The notes under the pieces: model-generated
Seen by the model: only the letters and a program-made list of their open reading frames with translations
Told to the model about the DNA's origin: nothing
Database searches by the model: none
Program-made: the position numbers and the translations under genes
From: Muriiphilus sp048268845
GTDB taxonomy: Bacteria > Pseudomonadota > Alphaproteobacteria > Rhodobacterales > Rhodobacteraceae
Assembly: GCA_048268845.1 (NCBI GenBank)
Contig: JBLWUQ010000014.1
Location: forward strand, 16,535-80,534
Length of the DNA: 64,000 nt
Direction of reading: 5' to 3'
Part shown: piece by piece, positions 1 through 7,966 of the stretch
Numbering within the stretch: position 1 is the stretch's first letter
Layout: the number at the start of each line of letters is the position of its first letter

Positions 1-244
1 GTTCGCGCTGATGCAACAGGCTGTCGCGGAACGGGTTCAGGTAGAGCACACCGCCAACCAGCACCAGCAGCCCGAGCAGGTTGAAGATGATGATCTTGCG
101 CGCCAGCGGCGAGCGGTTGATGGCGATGATGCCGCGCCGTTTGCGGCGGTCGCGCATCTCGACGTCGACCGTGGTCTGGGGAGAAACCCAGTCCTCGCCC
201 AGAACCACGTCGGCATTGCCGGATGTCGCTTTCGTATCGCGCAC
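1..244 (-). CDS. chvG: ChvG sensor histidine kinase, N-terminal part only
   Basis: Only the first ~81 codons lie in the window; the gene runs off the left edge. The visible protein is a hydrophilic N-terminus (VVLGEDWVSP, EMRDRRKRRG) followed by a membrane segment (KIIIFNLLGLLVLVGGVLYL) and the start of a periplasmic region. This is the layout of ChvG/ExoS-type sensor kinases of the Alphaproteobacteria, which sense envelope or acid stress and phosphorylate ChvI. A GTG start at 244 is chosen because GGGGATGA lies just upstream; an in-frame TTG immediately before it is an alternative. The start is 27 bases after the chvI stop, so the two are probably cotranscribed. The kinase domain is not visible, so the call rests on the N-terminus and on chvI. 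Confidence 0.8.
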   Translation of the reverse strand, partial: MRDTKATSGNADVVLGEDWVSPQTTVDVEMRDRRKRRGIIAINRSPLARKIIIFNLLGLLVLVGGVLYLNPFRDSLLHQRE

Positions 245-271
245 CAAATCATCCCCGCAAACGCGGTTGCG

Positions 272-973
272 TTATTCTTCGTTGTAGCGGTAGCCGATGC
301 CGTAGAGCGTCTCGATCGCCGAGAACTCGTCGTCGACCATGCGCATCTTCTTGCGCAGCCGCTTGATGTGGCTGTCGATGGTGCGGTCGTCGACATAGAC
401 CTGGTCGTCATAGGCCACGTCCATCAGCTGATCGCGGCTTTTCACGAAACCGGGTCGTTGCGCCAGCGCCTGAAGCAGCAGGAACTCGGTCACGGTCAGC
501 GACACGTCCTTGCCCTTCCAGACCACCGAGTGACGCAAGGGGTCCATCGACAACCCGCCGCGCACCATGACCTTGGTTTCTTCGCTGTCGGCGACGGTGA
601 TACCCTCGATCGCGTCCTGACGGCGCAGAAGCGCGCGGATGCGTTCGACCAGCAGCCGCTGGCTGAAGGGTTTCTTGACATAGTCGTCGGCGCCCATGCG
701 CAGGCCCAGAACCTCGTCGATCTCGTCGTCCTTCGAGGTCAGGAAGATCACCGGCATGTTGGTTTTCTGCCGCACCCGCTGCAGCAGGTCCATGCCGTCC
801 ATCCGCGGCATCTTGATATCGAACACCGCCATGTCCGGCAGGCGTTTGTTGAAGGCGTCCAGCGCCGACTGACCGTCGTTGTAGGTTTCAACTTCGAAGC
901 CTTCGGCCTCGAGAGTCATCGAAACGGACGTCAGGATGTTCCTGTCGTCGTCGACCAATGCAATCCTCGACAT
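272..973 (-). CDS. chvI: ChvI, OmpR-family response regulator
   Basis: 233 residues, full length for the family. The receiver domain (about 1-120) has the acidic pocket DDD at 8-10, phospho-acceptor D52 in FDIKMPRMDG, T79 and K101 in VKKPF. The rest is a winged-helix DNA-binding domain ending in DDRTIDSHIKRLRKKM and a tyrosine-rich YGIGYRYNEE tail. It is the cytoplasmic partner of ChvG, a transcription factor for envelope, exopolysaccharide and acid-stress genes in rhizobia and relatives. It is first in a minus-strand operon with chvG. It faces pckA across a 355-base intergenic region, an order conserved in many Alphaproteobacteria. Confidence 0.95.
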   Translation of the reverse strand: MSRIALVDDDRNILTSVSMTLEAEGFEVETYNDGQSALDAFNKRLPDMAVFDIKMPRMDGMDLLQRVRQKTNMPVIFLTSKDDEIDEVLGLRMGADDYVKKPFSQRLLVERIRALLRRQDAIEGITVADSEETKVMVRGGLSMDPLRHSVVWKGKDVSLTVTEFLLLQALAQRPGFVKSRDQLMDVAYDDQVYVDDRTIDSHIKRLRKKMRMVDDEFSAIETLYGIGYRYNEE

Positions 974-1328
974 GTGAGGTATCCTCGTGCTGCTCGTTTT
1001 CTTTTCTCTTTTCAGTCCATTGAATCCCGTTTCCGGCTCAGAATCAACAATTCAATGCGAATCGTTCCCACTACTGAGTCCAATAGGCACCACTAGTGGC
1101 GAAAAAAAGGCTAACATAGTGGACGCGCCGCGAAATATGGTTGCGCAAACAGCACTTTGGTATCGCTAACTGCATCATATCGCCCTATCCCGCCCGGAAA
1201 ACCGCATGTTATAGCCACCTATGTGGCACCCGCGGCACCGCCGCCGCTGCGTCGCGCGGGCATCGTTCCCCGTGCGGATTGGACATATCGGAAATGGCCG
1301 GCTGAACGCCGGAAACAGGAGAACGGGC
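974..1328. other. chvI-pckA divergent intergenic region
   Basis: 355 bases with no convincing gene. It must hold the promoters of chvI (leftward) and pckA (rightward). It is AT-richer than its surroundings between about 1000 and 1220. It carries a perfect 10-bp palindrome CCACTAGTGG at 1090-1099 with related CACTA/TAGTG words nearby, and a CceR-like element at 1158-1171. A good Shine-Dalgarno AGGAG sits at about 1317-1321, just before the pckA ATG. Confidence 0.7.
1158..1171. promoter_or_regulatory. Candidate CceR operator upstream of pckA
   Basis: TGGTATCGCTAACT matches 11 of 14 positions of the palindromic CceR motif TGTTARCGYTAACA described for Rhodobacter sphaeroides and relatives. The conserved right half CGCTAAC is intact. 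It lies 158 bases before the pckA ATG. In that organism CceR activates gluconeogenic genes such as pckA, so the placement fits. Assignment by motif only. Confidence 0.45.
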
Positions 1329-2927
1329 ATGACCACAGGACGGGTGAACCCAGCACACCGGTTGGAAGATCAAGGCTTCACGGGGCTTGGCAACGTCTAT
1401 TACAACCTGATCGAACCCGCGCTGATCGAGGAAGCCTTGCAGCGCAACGAGGGTCATCTGGGCAATGGCGGGACGCTCCTGGTGAACACGGGCAAGTATA
1501 CCGGCCGGTCGCCGAAGGACAAATTCGTGGTCCGCACACCCGACGTCGAAAACACGATCTGGTGGGAAAACAACCCGCCGATGGACCCGGCCGCCTTCGA
1601 CCGTCTCCATGCCGACATGCTCGAGCACATGAAGGGCCGCGACTATTTCGTGCAGGACCTCTATGGCGGCGCCGACCCGGCGCACCGGCTGGATATCCGG
1701 ATCGTGACCGAGCTGGCCTGGCACGGGCTGTTCGTCCGCCACCTGCTGCGCCGGCCCGCGCGCGACGAGCTTGACGACTACCTGCCCGAATTCACCATCG
1801 TCAATTGCCCGACCTTCCTGGCCGACCCGGACCGGCATGGTTGCCGCACCGAAACCGTGATCGCGCTGAACTTCGCCAAGAAGCTGATCCTGATCGGCGG
1901 CACGGAATACGGCGGCGAGAACAAGAAGTCGGTGTTCACGCTCCTGAACTACCTGCTTCCGGCCAAGGGCGTCATGCCGATGCACTGCTCGGCCAACCAC
2001 GCACCTGGCAACCCGGTCGATACCGCGATCTTCTTCGGCCTGTCGGGCACCGGCAAGACCACGCTTTCGGCGGACCCCGAGCGGGTGCTGATCGGCGATG
2101 ACGAACACGGCTGGTCCGAGCGCGGCATCTTCAACTTCGAAGGCGGCTGCTATGCCAAGACCATCCACCTGTCGCAGGAGGCCGAGCCCGAGATCTACGC
2201 GACCACCCACAAGTTCGCGACCGTGATCGAGAACATGGTCTGGGATGCGGACACCATGGAGCTCGATTTCGAGGACGATTCGCTGACCGCGAACATGCGT
2301 GCCGCCTATCCGCTCGACTACATCTCGAACGCGTCCAAGACGGCGCTGGGCGGGCATCCCAAGAACATCATCATGCTGACCTGCGACGCCTACGGCGTTC
2401 TGCCGCCGATCGCGCGGCTGACCCCGGCGCAGGCGATGTATCACTTCCTGTCGGGCTTCACCTCCAAGGTGGCCGGCACCGAGCGCGGCGTGACCGAGCC
2501 GGAGCCGACCTTCTCGACCTGCTTCGGCGCCCCCTTCATGCCGCGCCGTCCCGAGGAATACGGCAAGCTGCTTCAGGAAAAGATCGCCAAGCACGGCGCG
2601 ACCTGCTGGCTGGTCAACACCGGCTGGACCGGCGGCGCCTATGGCGTGGGCCAGCGGATGCCGATCAAGGCGACACGCGCGCTGCTGACCGCCGCGCTTG
2701 ACGGATCGCTGTCGGATGGCGAGTTCCGCAAGGACGCCAATTTCGGCTTCGAGGTGCCCCGGCACGTGCCCGACGTGGCCGAGGTCCTGCTCGACCCGCG
2801 CCGCACCTGGGACGACCATGCCGCCTACGACGCGCAGGCCGCCAAGCTGGTGAGGATGTTCGCCGAGAACTTCGCCCAGTATGAGGCCCATATCGACGAC
2901 GACGTGCGCGCGGTCGCGATCGGCTGA
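1329..2927 (+). CDS. pckA: Phosphoenolpyruvate carboxykinase (ATP)
   Basis: 532 residues, the usual length for ATP-dependent PEP carboxykinase, which converts oxaloacetate and ATP to PEP, ADP and CO2 as the entry step of gluconeogenesis from C2/C4 acids. The phosphate-binding loop GLSGTGKTTLSADP is at about residues 236-249, followed by the metal-binding GDDEHGW. The family signature around CPTFLADP and the adenine-binding NTGWTGGAYG segment are present. The frame stays open upstream to 1221, but the ATG at 1329 is chosen because AGGAG lies 7 bases before it and the protein then begins at the family's normal N-terminus. A strong terminator follows at 2953-2983. Confidence 0.97.
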   Translation: MTTGRVNPAHRLEDQGFTGLGNVYYNLIEPALIEEALQRNEGHLGNGGTLLVNTGKYTGRSPKDKFVVRTPDVENTIWWENNPPMDPAAFDRLHADMLEHMKGRDYFVQDLYGGADPAHRLDIRIVTELAWHGLFVRHLLRRPARDELDDYLPEFTIVNCPTFLADPDRHGCRTETVIALNFAKKLILIGGTEYGGENKKSVFTLLNYLLPAKGVMPMHCSANHAPGNPVDTAIFFGLSGTGKTTLSADPERVLIGDDEHGWSERGIFNFEGGCYAKTIHLSQEAEPEIYATTHKFATVIENMVWDADTMELDFEDDSLTANMRAAYPLDYISNASKTALGGHPKNIIMLTCDAYGVLPPIARLTPAQAMYHFLSGFTSKVAGTERGVTEPEPTFSTCFGAPFMPRRPEEYGKLLQEKIAKHGATCWLVNTGWTGGAYGVGQRMPIKATRALLTAALDGSLSDGEFRKDANFGFEVPRHVPDVAEVLLDPRRTWDDHAAYDAQAAKLVRMFAENFAQYEAHIDDDVRAVAIG

Positions 2928-2952
2928 CCGGCCATTCAGGCCAGCATCAACG

Positions 2953-2983
2953 CCCCGGCCGCAACGCCGGGGTGTTTTCGTTT
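2953..2983 (+). terminator. Intrinsic terminator of pckA
   Basis: Perfect 7-bp stem CCCCGGC (2953-2959) and GCCGGGG (2966-2972) around the loop CGCAAC, followed by TGTTTTCGTTT. It lies 25 bases after the pckA stop and slightly overlaps the end of the convergent transporter gene. Confidence 0.85.
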
Positions 2984-3753
2984 CAGAGCATCAGCCCGCG
3001 CCGCACCAGGTTCAGCCCGGCGAACAGCAGGACCACCAGCATCGCGCGGCGGAAGGTCTGTTGCGGCATCCGGTCGTGGATGCGCAACCCGATTGCCATC
3101 CCGGCCAGCGCCGGCACCAATGCAGCCGCAGAAAGCGGGATCGTCGCGGCGTTCAGCACCCCCGATTGCAGATGCGCGGCCAAAAGGGCGACGGCACCGA
3201 TGCCATAGATCACCCCCTGCGCGCGCATCGCCTCGGACTTCTCGGCGCCGATGGCGGTCAGGTAGAGCACCGTCGGCGGCCCCCAGCTTCCCGACATGCC
3301 GCCGATGAACCCGGCGAAGCCGCCAATCAGCAGCTCGTCGCGCGTTCGCGTCTCGGGACGCAGGTTCAGGGTCCAGCGGCTGAGTTGCAGAACCGCGAAC
3401 AGCACCATCGGCACGCCGACAAGAACCAGCAGAACCGCCTCGGGAATGACCGCGACAAGCTGCGCCGAGGACACCAGAAAAACCACCATTATCAACAGGA
3501 AAAGCCAGTATCGCCGCACCACGACCAGGGCCGCGCCCAGGCCTTGCCGGAACGCCTGAAAGACGTTCGTGACCACCGTCGGCAGGATCAGGATCGCCAG
3601 CGCCGTTTCGGCCGGCAGGAACGACCCCAGCCCCGACAACACGATCATCGGAAAGGCAAATCCGACCGCACCTTTCACGAACCCGGCGAACAGGGTGATG
3701 CCCACCGCGGTCACGATCAGCCACAGTGGATAGCCGGAAAAAAATGCGTCCAT
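2983..3753 (-). CDS. TSUP-family (TauE/SafE) membrane transporter
   Basis: 256 residues, almost entirely hydrophobic, with about eight predicted membrane spans. The N-terminal repeat carries GFVKGAVGFAFPMIV, and the second half carries the glycine-rich GGFAGFIGGMSGSWGPPTV, the duplicated signature of the TauE/SafE (TSUP) family. Members export or import sulfite, sulfoacetate and other small anions; the substrate cannot be told here. The ATG at 3753 is chosen over an upstream in-frame ATG because GAAAGG lies about nine bases before it and the membrane domain starts right away. It is monocistronic, convergent with pckA and divergent from mcd. Confidence 0.88.
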   Translation of the reverse strand: MDAFFSGYPLWLIVTAVGITLFAGFVKGAVGFAFPMIVLSGLGSFLPAETALAILILPTVVTNVFQAFRQGLGAALVVVRRYWLFLLIMVVFLVSSAQLVAVIPEAVLLVLVGVPMVLFAVLQLSRWTLNLRPETRTRDELLIGGFAGFIGGMSGSWGPPTVLYLTAIGAEKSEAMRAQGVIYGIGAVALLAAHLQSGVLNAATIPLSAAALVPALAGMAIGLRIHDRMPQQTFRRAMLVVLLFAGLNLVRRGLML

Positions 3754-3837
3754 GAAGCCGAACCTTTCTACAACTCGGCCGTGTCTAGCGGGATTCCGCC
3801 GAGGATGCACATTGTTTCAACACGTTACTTTCATGCG

Positions 3838-3882
3838 AATTTGCAGTGTTAGGCGAATTTTTATTGCGCTGCACCTGCAAAC
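3838..3882. promoter_or_regulatory. Candidate operator region of mcd (TTTGCA inverted repeat)
   Basis: In the 166-base gap between the divergent transporter gene and mcd, TTTGCAG (3840-3846) and its inverse CTGCAAA (3875-3881) are 28 bases apart. The left arm overlaps a near-palindrome GCGAATTTGC at 3835-3844. The stretch between is AT-rich for this genome. TTTGCA half-sites are typical of RamB/ScfR-type regulators of acetate and short-chain acyl-CoA metabolism, but the link is inference. Confidence 0.35.
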
Positions 3883-3919
3883 TACCTATCACATTCGGAA
3901 CCGCTTCTAGGGGGCCGCG

Positions 3920-5593
3920 ATGCCAAGGGACAATGCCATGACTACACCCGTTCTCGACGATCTTCTGAGCCTGACCGGGGCTGCCATCGCCCCGGTGGAG
4001 GCATTGTTGGCCAGCGCCACGGATCGGGTGCGCGGCGCGGTCACGGAAGGTGGCACGGTCTCGGCGGCGCTGATCGAGGAACACCAGTCCGCCGCGCATG
4101 CGCTGGCCTGGCTTGCGACCTATACCGAGGCGTTGCGGCAGATGCAGGGCTGGGCCACGCGGCTGAACGAGGCGGGCGGTTTCGGCGAGATGGAACAACT
4201 CATCCACCAGATCGCGTTTGGCGAATACCTCTCGCAGATCACCGGCGGCATCCCGATGAGCCAGGGCGAGATTGCCCGCCCGCAGGACATGTTCCTGACC
4301 CAGGACGACCAGCTTGGGATGATGTCCGACGCGGTGATGACCCTGACCCAAAACGGCAACAGCCCCGCCGCCCGCGCCCGGCTGGTCGCGCTGATGCAGG
4401 ACAATGCCGGTCACGCGACCTTCGGGGCCACCGGGCTGGACGATGAGCTTGAGATGATCCGCGACCAGTTCCGCCGTTACGCCGAAGAAAAGGTCGCTCC
4501 CCACGCGCATGGCTGGCATCTGCGTGACGAGCTGATCCCGATGGGGATCCTCACGGAACTGGGTGAAATGGGCGTGTTCGGGTTGACCATCCCCGAGGAC
4601 TTCGGCGGGCTTGGCCTGTCGAAGGCCTCGATGGTGGTGGTCTCCGAGGAGCTTTCGCGCGGCTATATCGGCGTCGGATCGCTCGGCACGCGGTCTGAAA
4701 TCGCCGCCGAACTGATCCTGGCGGGCGGCACCGATGCGCAGAAACAGGCGTGGCTGCCCCGCATCGCCTCGGGCGAGGCGCTGCCGACGGCGGTGTTCAC
4801 CGAACCCAATACCGGCTCGGACCTCGGCAGCCTGCGCACCCGGGCGGCAAGGGTTGGCGACGCCTACGAAATCACCGGCAACAAGACCTGGATCACCCAC
4901 GCCGCACGCGCCAACGTGATGACGCTGATGGCGCGCACGGACCCCGAGACCGACAATTACCGTGGGCTGTCGATGTTTCTGGCCGAGAAGGAACCGGGCA
5001 CCGAGGCCGACCCCTTCCCCACCCCCGGCATGACCGGCGGCGAGATCGAAGTGTTGGGCTACCGCGGCATGAAGGAATACGAACTGGGCTTTGACGGCTT
5101 CAAGGTGCCGGCGGGGAACCTGTTGGGCGGCGTCGAGGGTCAGGGCTTCAAGCAGCTCATGCAGACCTTCGAGTCCGCCCGCATCCAGACCGCCGCGCGC
5201 GCCATCGGCGTGGCGCAATCGGCGCTTGAGGTCGGGATGCAATACGCCGTTGACCGCAAGCAGTTCGGCAAACCCCTGATCGCCTTTCCGCGTGTTGCGG
5301 GCAAGCTGGCGATGATGGCGGTCGAGATCATGGTGGCGCGGCAACTGACCTATTTCGCGGCCTGGGAAAAGGACCACGACCGGCGCTGCGACCTCGAGGC
5401 CGGGATGGCCAAGCTCATCGGCGCGCGGGTCGCCTGGGCGGCGGCGGACAACGCGCTGCAGATCCACGGCGGCAATGGCTTCGCGCTGGAATACCAGATC
5501 AGCCGCATTCTGTGCGACGCGCGGATACTCAACATCTTCGAAGGTGCCGCCGAAATTCAGGCAAACGTGATCGCGCGCCGTCTTCTGGGCTGA
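3920..5593 (+). CDS. mcd: Acyl-CoA dehydrogenase, probably (2S)-methylsuccinyl-CoA dehydrogenase
   Basis: 557 residues, about 170 longer than an ordinary acyl-CoA dehydrogenase because of an extra helical N-terminal domain. That extension is characteristic of Mcd, which oxidises (2S)-methylsuccinyl-CoA to mesaconyl-CoA in the ethylmalonyl-CoA pathway of acetate assimilation. The FAD-dependent core starts near residue 170. It shows FGLTIPEDFGG, the TEPNTGSDLGS flavin/substrate loop, the DRKQFGKP signature and the C-terminal IHGGNGFALEY and FEGAAEIQANVIARRL motifs. AGGGGG precedes the ATG at 3920; an ATG at 3938 with AAGGGA upstream is an alternative start. It is monocistronic with its own terminator. 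A generic acyl-CoA dehydrogenase remains possible. Confidence 0.8.
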   Translation: MPRDNAMTTPVLDDLLSLTGAAIAPVEALLASATDRVRGAVTEGGTVSAALIEEHQSAAHALAWLATYTEALRQMQGWATRLNEAGGFGEMEQLIHQIAFGEYLSQITGGIPMSQGEIARPQDMFLTQDDQLGMMSDAVMTLTQNGNSPAARARLVALMQDNAGHATFGATGLDDELEMIRDQFRRYAEEKVAPHAHGWHLRDELIPMGILTELGEMGVFGLTIPEDFGGLGLSKASMVVVSEELSRGYIGVGSLGTRSEIAAELILAGGTDAQKQAWLPRIASGEALPTAVFTEPNTGSDLGSLRTRAARVGDAYEITGNKTWITHAARANVMTLMARTDPETDNYRGLSMFLAEKEPGTEADPFPTPGMTGGEIEVLGYRGMKEYELGFDGFKVPAGNLLGGVEGQGFKQLMQTFESARIQTAARAIGVAQSALEVGMQYAVDRKQFGKPLIAFPRVAGKLAMMAVEIMVARQLTYFAAWEKDHDRRCDLEAGMAKLIGARVAWAAADNALQIHGGNGFALEYQISRILCDARILNIFEGAAEIQANVIARRLLG

Positions 5594-5612
5594 GCAGGGC
5601 GCGCGACAATGT

Positions 5613-5643
5613 GCCCACCCGGAACGGTGGGCGATTTTCTTTT
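5613..5643 (+). terminator. Intrinsic terminator of mcd
   Basis: Perfect 7-bp stem GCCCACC (5613-5619) and GGTGGGC (5626-5632) with loop CGGAAC, then GATTTTCTTTT. It begins 20 bases after the mcd stop. Confidence 0.85.
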
Positions 5644-5699
5644 GCACTTGCAGCATTTCCTTGCTAGGGCTCCCTGCGCGACCGTATTGGAGGCGCAGA

Positions 5700-6251
5700 A
5701 TGTCGGAAATATCACCCCGCCTTTCGCCGGATGACTGGTTCAGAACCGGCTTTCAGGCGCTCAGCGCACGAGGCCCGGAAGGCCTGAAAGCCGAACCCTT
5801 GGCCCGCATGATCGGCGCCACGAAGGGCAGTTTTTATTGGCATTTCAAGGATGTGCCCGATTTCAAGCGGCGCATGGCAGCACGCTGGGAAGCCCGCGCA
5901 TTGTCGGCTCTGGCCGAGGTGGCCGAGGCTGGCGGCACACCGACGCAAAGGCTCTACCGTCTGGGCGAGGTAGTCGCCGAAGCGATGCGACCCGATGGCG
6001 AGGAAGTGGCGATGCGGGCCTGGGCGCAGGGCGACTATGATGCAAGCGCAGCAATTGCCGAAGTCGACAAGATACGGCTGGGCTACCTGTCTGCGGTGCT
6101 TGGGCAGATCGGGTTGTCGAACCCGGATTTCGCCCGCATCATCTATGGTGCCGAGCTTGGCATGGGCATGATCGGCGGCACCGATGCCAAGGCGGCGGGT
6201 GAATCCGTCTCGACCCTGATCGCCGCACTGGTCGCGCTTCAGGACGCCTGA
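5700..6251 (+). CDS. TetR/AcrR-family transcriptional regulator
   Basis: 183 residues. The N-terminal helix-turn-helix (about 10-55) contains EGLKAEPLARMIGATKGSFYW and WHFKDVPDFKRRM, the TetR recognition-helix pattern. The C-terminal two thirds is an all-helical ligand domain of no recognisable subfamily. The ATG at 5700 is preceded by GGAGG at an ideal distance; an in-frame upstream extension to 5661 has no ribosome site. It stands alone after the mcd terminator and overlaps the end of recO by 13 bases on the opposite strand. Its target is unknown; mcd or itself are the obvious candidates. Confidence 0.85.
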   Translation: MSEISPRLSPDDWFRTGFQALSARGPEGLKAEPLARMIGATKGSFYWHFKDVPDFKRRMAARWEARALSALAEVAEAGGTPTQRLYRLGEVVAEAMRPDGEEVAMRAWAQGDYDASAAIAEVDKIRLGYLSAVLGQIGLSNPDFARIIYGAELGMGMIGGTDAKAAGESVSTLIAALVALQDA

Positions 6252-6964
6252 CGCGCCAGCCGGTCGACCAGCCGCGCCCGCGCCTCGGGCAGCGGCCGGT
6301 TGCCCAGCGAATGAGCCAGCCCGTGCCGCAGGAAATGGCCCGTGGTCGTCAAGCCTTCAACGACACCCGCCGCCCCTTCCGTCACCACCCCCAGCAGTTC
6401 CGGCGGCAGAGGCAGCATCCGGTCTGCCCATTCACCGGCGCCTTCGGCACTGACCGCCCGGCCAGACTTGGGCGAGACATAGACCAGATCATCCGCCTCG
6501 CCCGTCACCGCGCAGGCCGACAGGTCCAGCCCGAAGCCCAGTTCCTCGAGCAACGCCAGTTCCCATTGCAGATAGGCCACCGGCCATGCGTCGGTCTGAC
6601 CAAGCAGGTCGAACATCGCAACACTGTGGGCATAGAGCCGGGGATGCGCCTCACGTTCCGGCAGCGCGAAGGACAAAAGCGCGGTCATCGCATTCAGCCC
6701 GGCCAGCGCCAGACGGTCCGACATGATCCCGGCACGGCTTTTCACCGGCTCGACGGTGAAGGCGCCCAGATGATCCTCAAGCCGCGCGCGCCAGTTCAGG
6801 TCAAGCTGCGCGCCGGGTTGCAGGATCGGGGCGATCTTGCGCGACACGCCGCCGCGCACCACCCCGGCGTGGCGTCCGTGATCCGCGGTGAACACCTCGA
6901 CGATCACCGAGGTTTCGCCATGCTTGCGCACGGACAGCAAAGTGCCTTGGTCGCGCCAATCCAT
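6239..6964 (-). CDS. recO: DNA repair protein RecO
   Basis: 241 residues with the RecO N-terminus MDWRDQGTLLSVRKHGETSV leading into an OB-fold, then the helical C-terminal domain (AYLQWELALLEELGFGLDLS). RecO anneals SSB-coated strands and loads RecA with RecR in gap repair. The four-cysteine zinc site of some RecO proteins is mostly missing: only the cysteine in LSACAVTG remains, as in many alphaproteobacterial members. Two further ATGs lie upstream (6973, 6976), but homologues begin at MxWRD, so 6964 is used. In many Rhodobacterales recO sits next to era; here a Pr6Pr gene on the opposite strand lies between. Confidence 0.93.
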   Translation of the reverse strand: MDWRDQGTLLSVRKHGETSVIVEVFTADHGRHAGVVRGGVSRKIAPILQPGAQLDLNWRARLEDHLGAFTVEPVKSRAGIMSDRLALAGLNAMTALLSFALPEREAHPRLYAHSVAMFDLLGQTDAWPVAYLQWELALLEELGFGLDLSACAVTGEADDLVYVSPKSGRAVSAEGAGEWADRMLPLPPELLGVVTEGAAGVVEGLTTTGHFLRHGLAHSLGNRPLPEARARLVDRLARQAS

Positions 6965-7038
6965 GCCCTGCATCATCCACGCCCGAGGCAGGCGCGCAAG
7001 CCCTTGCGCGACCGCCGCTTTGGCGCAAGGTTCGGGGC

Positions 7039-7644
7039 ATGATGCTCTCGCCCGCCGCCCGCCTCGCTGCCGCCCTGCTGGCCGCCGTTGCCGCCGTCTC
7101 GATTGCGGTGCAATCCACCGTTATCCCCGACGGTCCCGACACGATTGGCGGGACGATCTGGGTCATGGCCGGGTATTTCACCATCCTGACCAACGCGCTG
7201 ATCGTGATCAGCACCGGAGCCATGGCGGCGCGGGGCCGTGCGCTGTCGCCGGGATGGCTGGGCGGTCTGACGCTTTGGATCGCGATTGTCGGCGTGATCT
7301 ATCACACCATGCTGTCGGATCTGTGGAACCCGCAGGGGCTGGCGTGGTGGGCCGATCAGGGCTTGCACAGTGCGGTGCCCGCCCTGACGTTCCTGTGGTG
7401 GGCGGGTTTCGCGCCCAAGGCCGGGCTGGGCTGGCGTCATGCCGCGCTCTGGCTGATCTGGCCGCTGATCTATGCCGCCTATGCGCTGATCCGGGCCGGG
7501 TTCACCGGCGCCTATCCCTATCCGTTCATCGACCTCAACGTGCTCAGCCTTGGCGCCTTCGCGGCAAACGTCGCGTGGCTGTCGCTCGGGTTCTTTCTGG
7601 GCGGGCTGGTCCTTGTCGGGCTGGCGCGGCTTATCCGTCGCTGA
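7039..7644 (+). CDS. Pr6Pr-family integral membrane protein
   Basis: 201 residues with six predicted transmembrane helices. It contains the Pr6Pr family signatures GYFTILTN near residue 45, the histidine of GVIYHTML, WWADQGLHSAVP, and YPYPFIDLNVLSLG. The function of this bacterial family is unknown; conserved His and Trp at the membrane face hint at cofactor or metal binding, but this is inference. It lies on the plus strand between recO and DUF1491, which are both on the minus strand, and overlaps the end of DUF1491 by 14 bases. Family call firm, role unknown. Confidence 0.8.
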   Translation: MMLSPAARLAAALLAAVAAVSIAVQSTVIPDGPDTIGGTIWVMAGYFTILTNALIVISTGAMAARGRALSPGWLGGLTLWIAIVGVIYHTMLSDLWNPQGLAWWADQGLHSAVPALTFLWWAGFAPKAGLGWRHAALWLIWPLIYAAYALIRAGFTGAYPYPFIDLNVLSLGAFAANVAWLSLGFFLGGLVLVGLARLIRR

Positions 7645-7966
7645 GGCCGGGCTGATCCAGCAGGTGCCGCCCGCGCGCGTCCTCGACCTCGATCACCCAG
7701 AGGTCGGGGTCATGGCCGCGCTGACGCGCGATCGCCGCGTCGACCTCGGGTTCCGGCCCATCCGCGAGCACGTCCCATTTGCGCGCGCCGGTCATCAGGT
7801 CGAAAGTGCGCTGGAACGCCTGTGCCCGCCCGTTGAGCGTGGCGAGCTTGACCAGAACCGCGCCCGCCGTGTCATCGCCGCGCGCGACGACATAGACCGG
7901 GATGCCCTCGGCCTGAAGCCGCGCCAGATAGGCGGCGACCCAGATGCCGCTGGCAAGTCGGCTCAT
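7631..7966 (-). CDS. DUF1491 family protein
   Basis: 111 residues, cytoplasmic, full length for DUF1491. The family pattern is clear: SGIWVAAYLARLQAEGIPVYV, then GAVLVKLATLNG, and a C-terminal PDLWVIEVEDARGRHLL. No catalytic motif is evident. The start overlaps the era stop by four bases (ATGA), so it is translationally coupled to the GTPase Era at the end of the lepB-rnc-DMT-era chain. That suggests a link to RNA or ribosome processing, but there is no direct evidence. Confidence 0.82.
   Translation of the reverse strand: MSRLASGIWVAAYLARLQAEGIPVYVVARGDDTAGAVLVKLATLNGRAQAFQRTFDLMTGARKWDVLADGPEPEVDAAIARQRGHDPDLWVIEVEDARGRHLLDQPGLSDG

Noticed and set aside
1209..2891. 560-codon ORF antisense to pckA
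   Set aside because: It mirrors pckA, has no recognisable domain and arises from the GC-rich codon bias of the real gene.
3785..5656. 623-codon ORF antisense to mcd
   Set aside because: Shadow of the acyl-CoA dehydrogenase gene; composition rich in His, Arg, Gly and Gln as expected for antisense frames.
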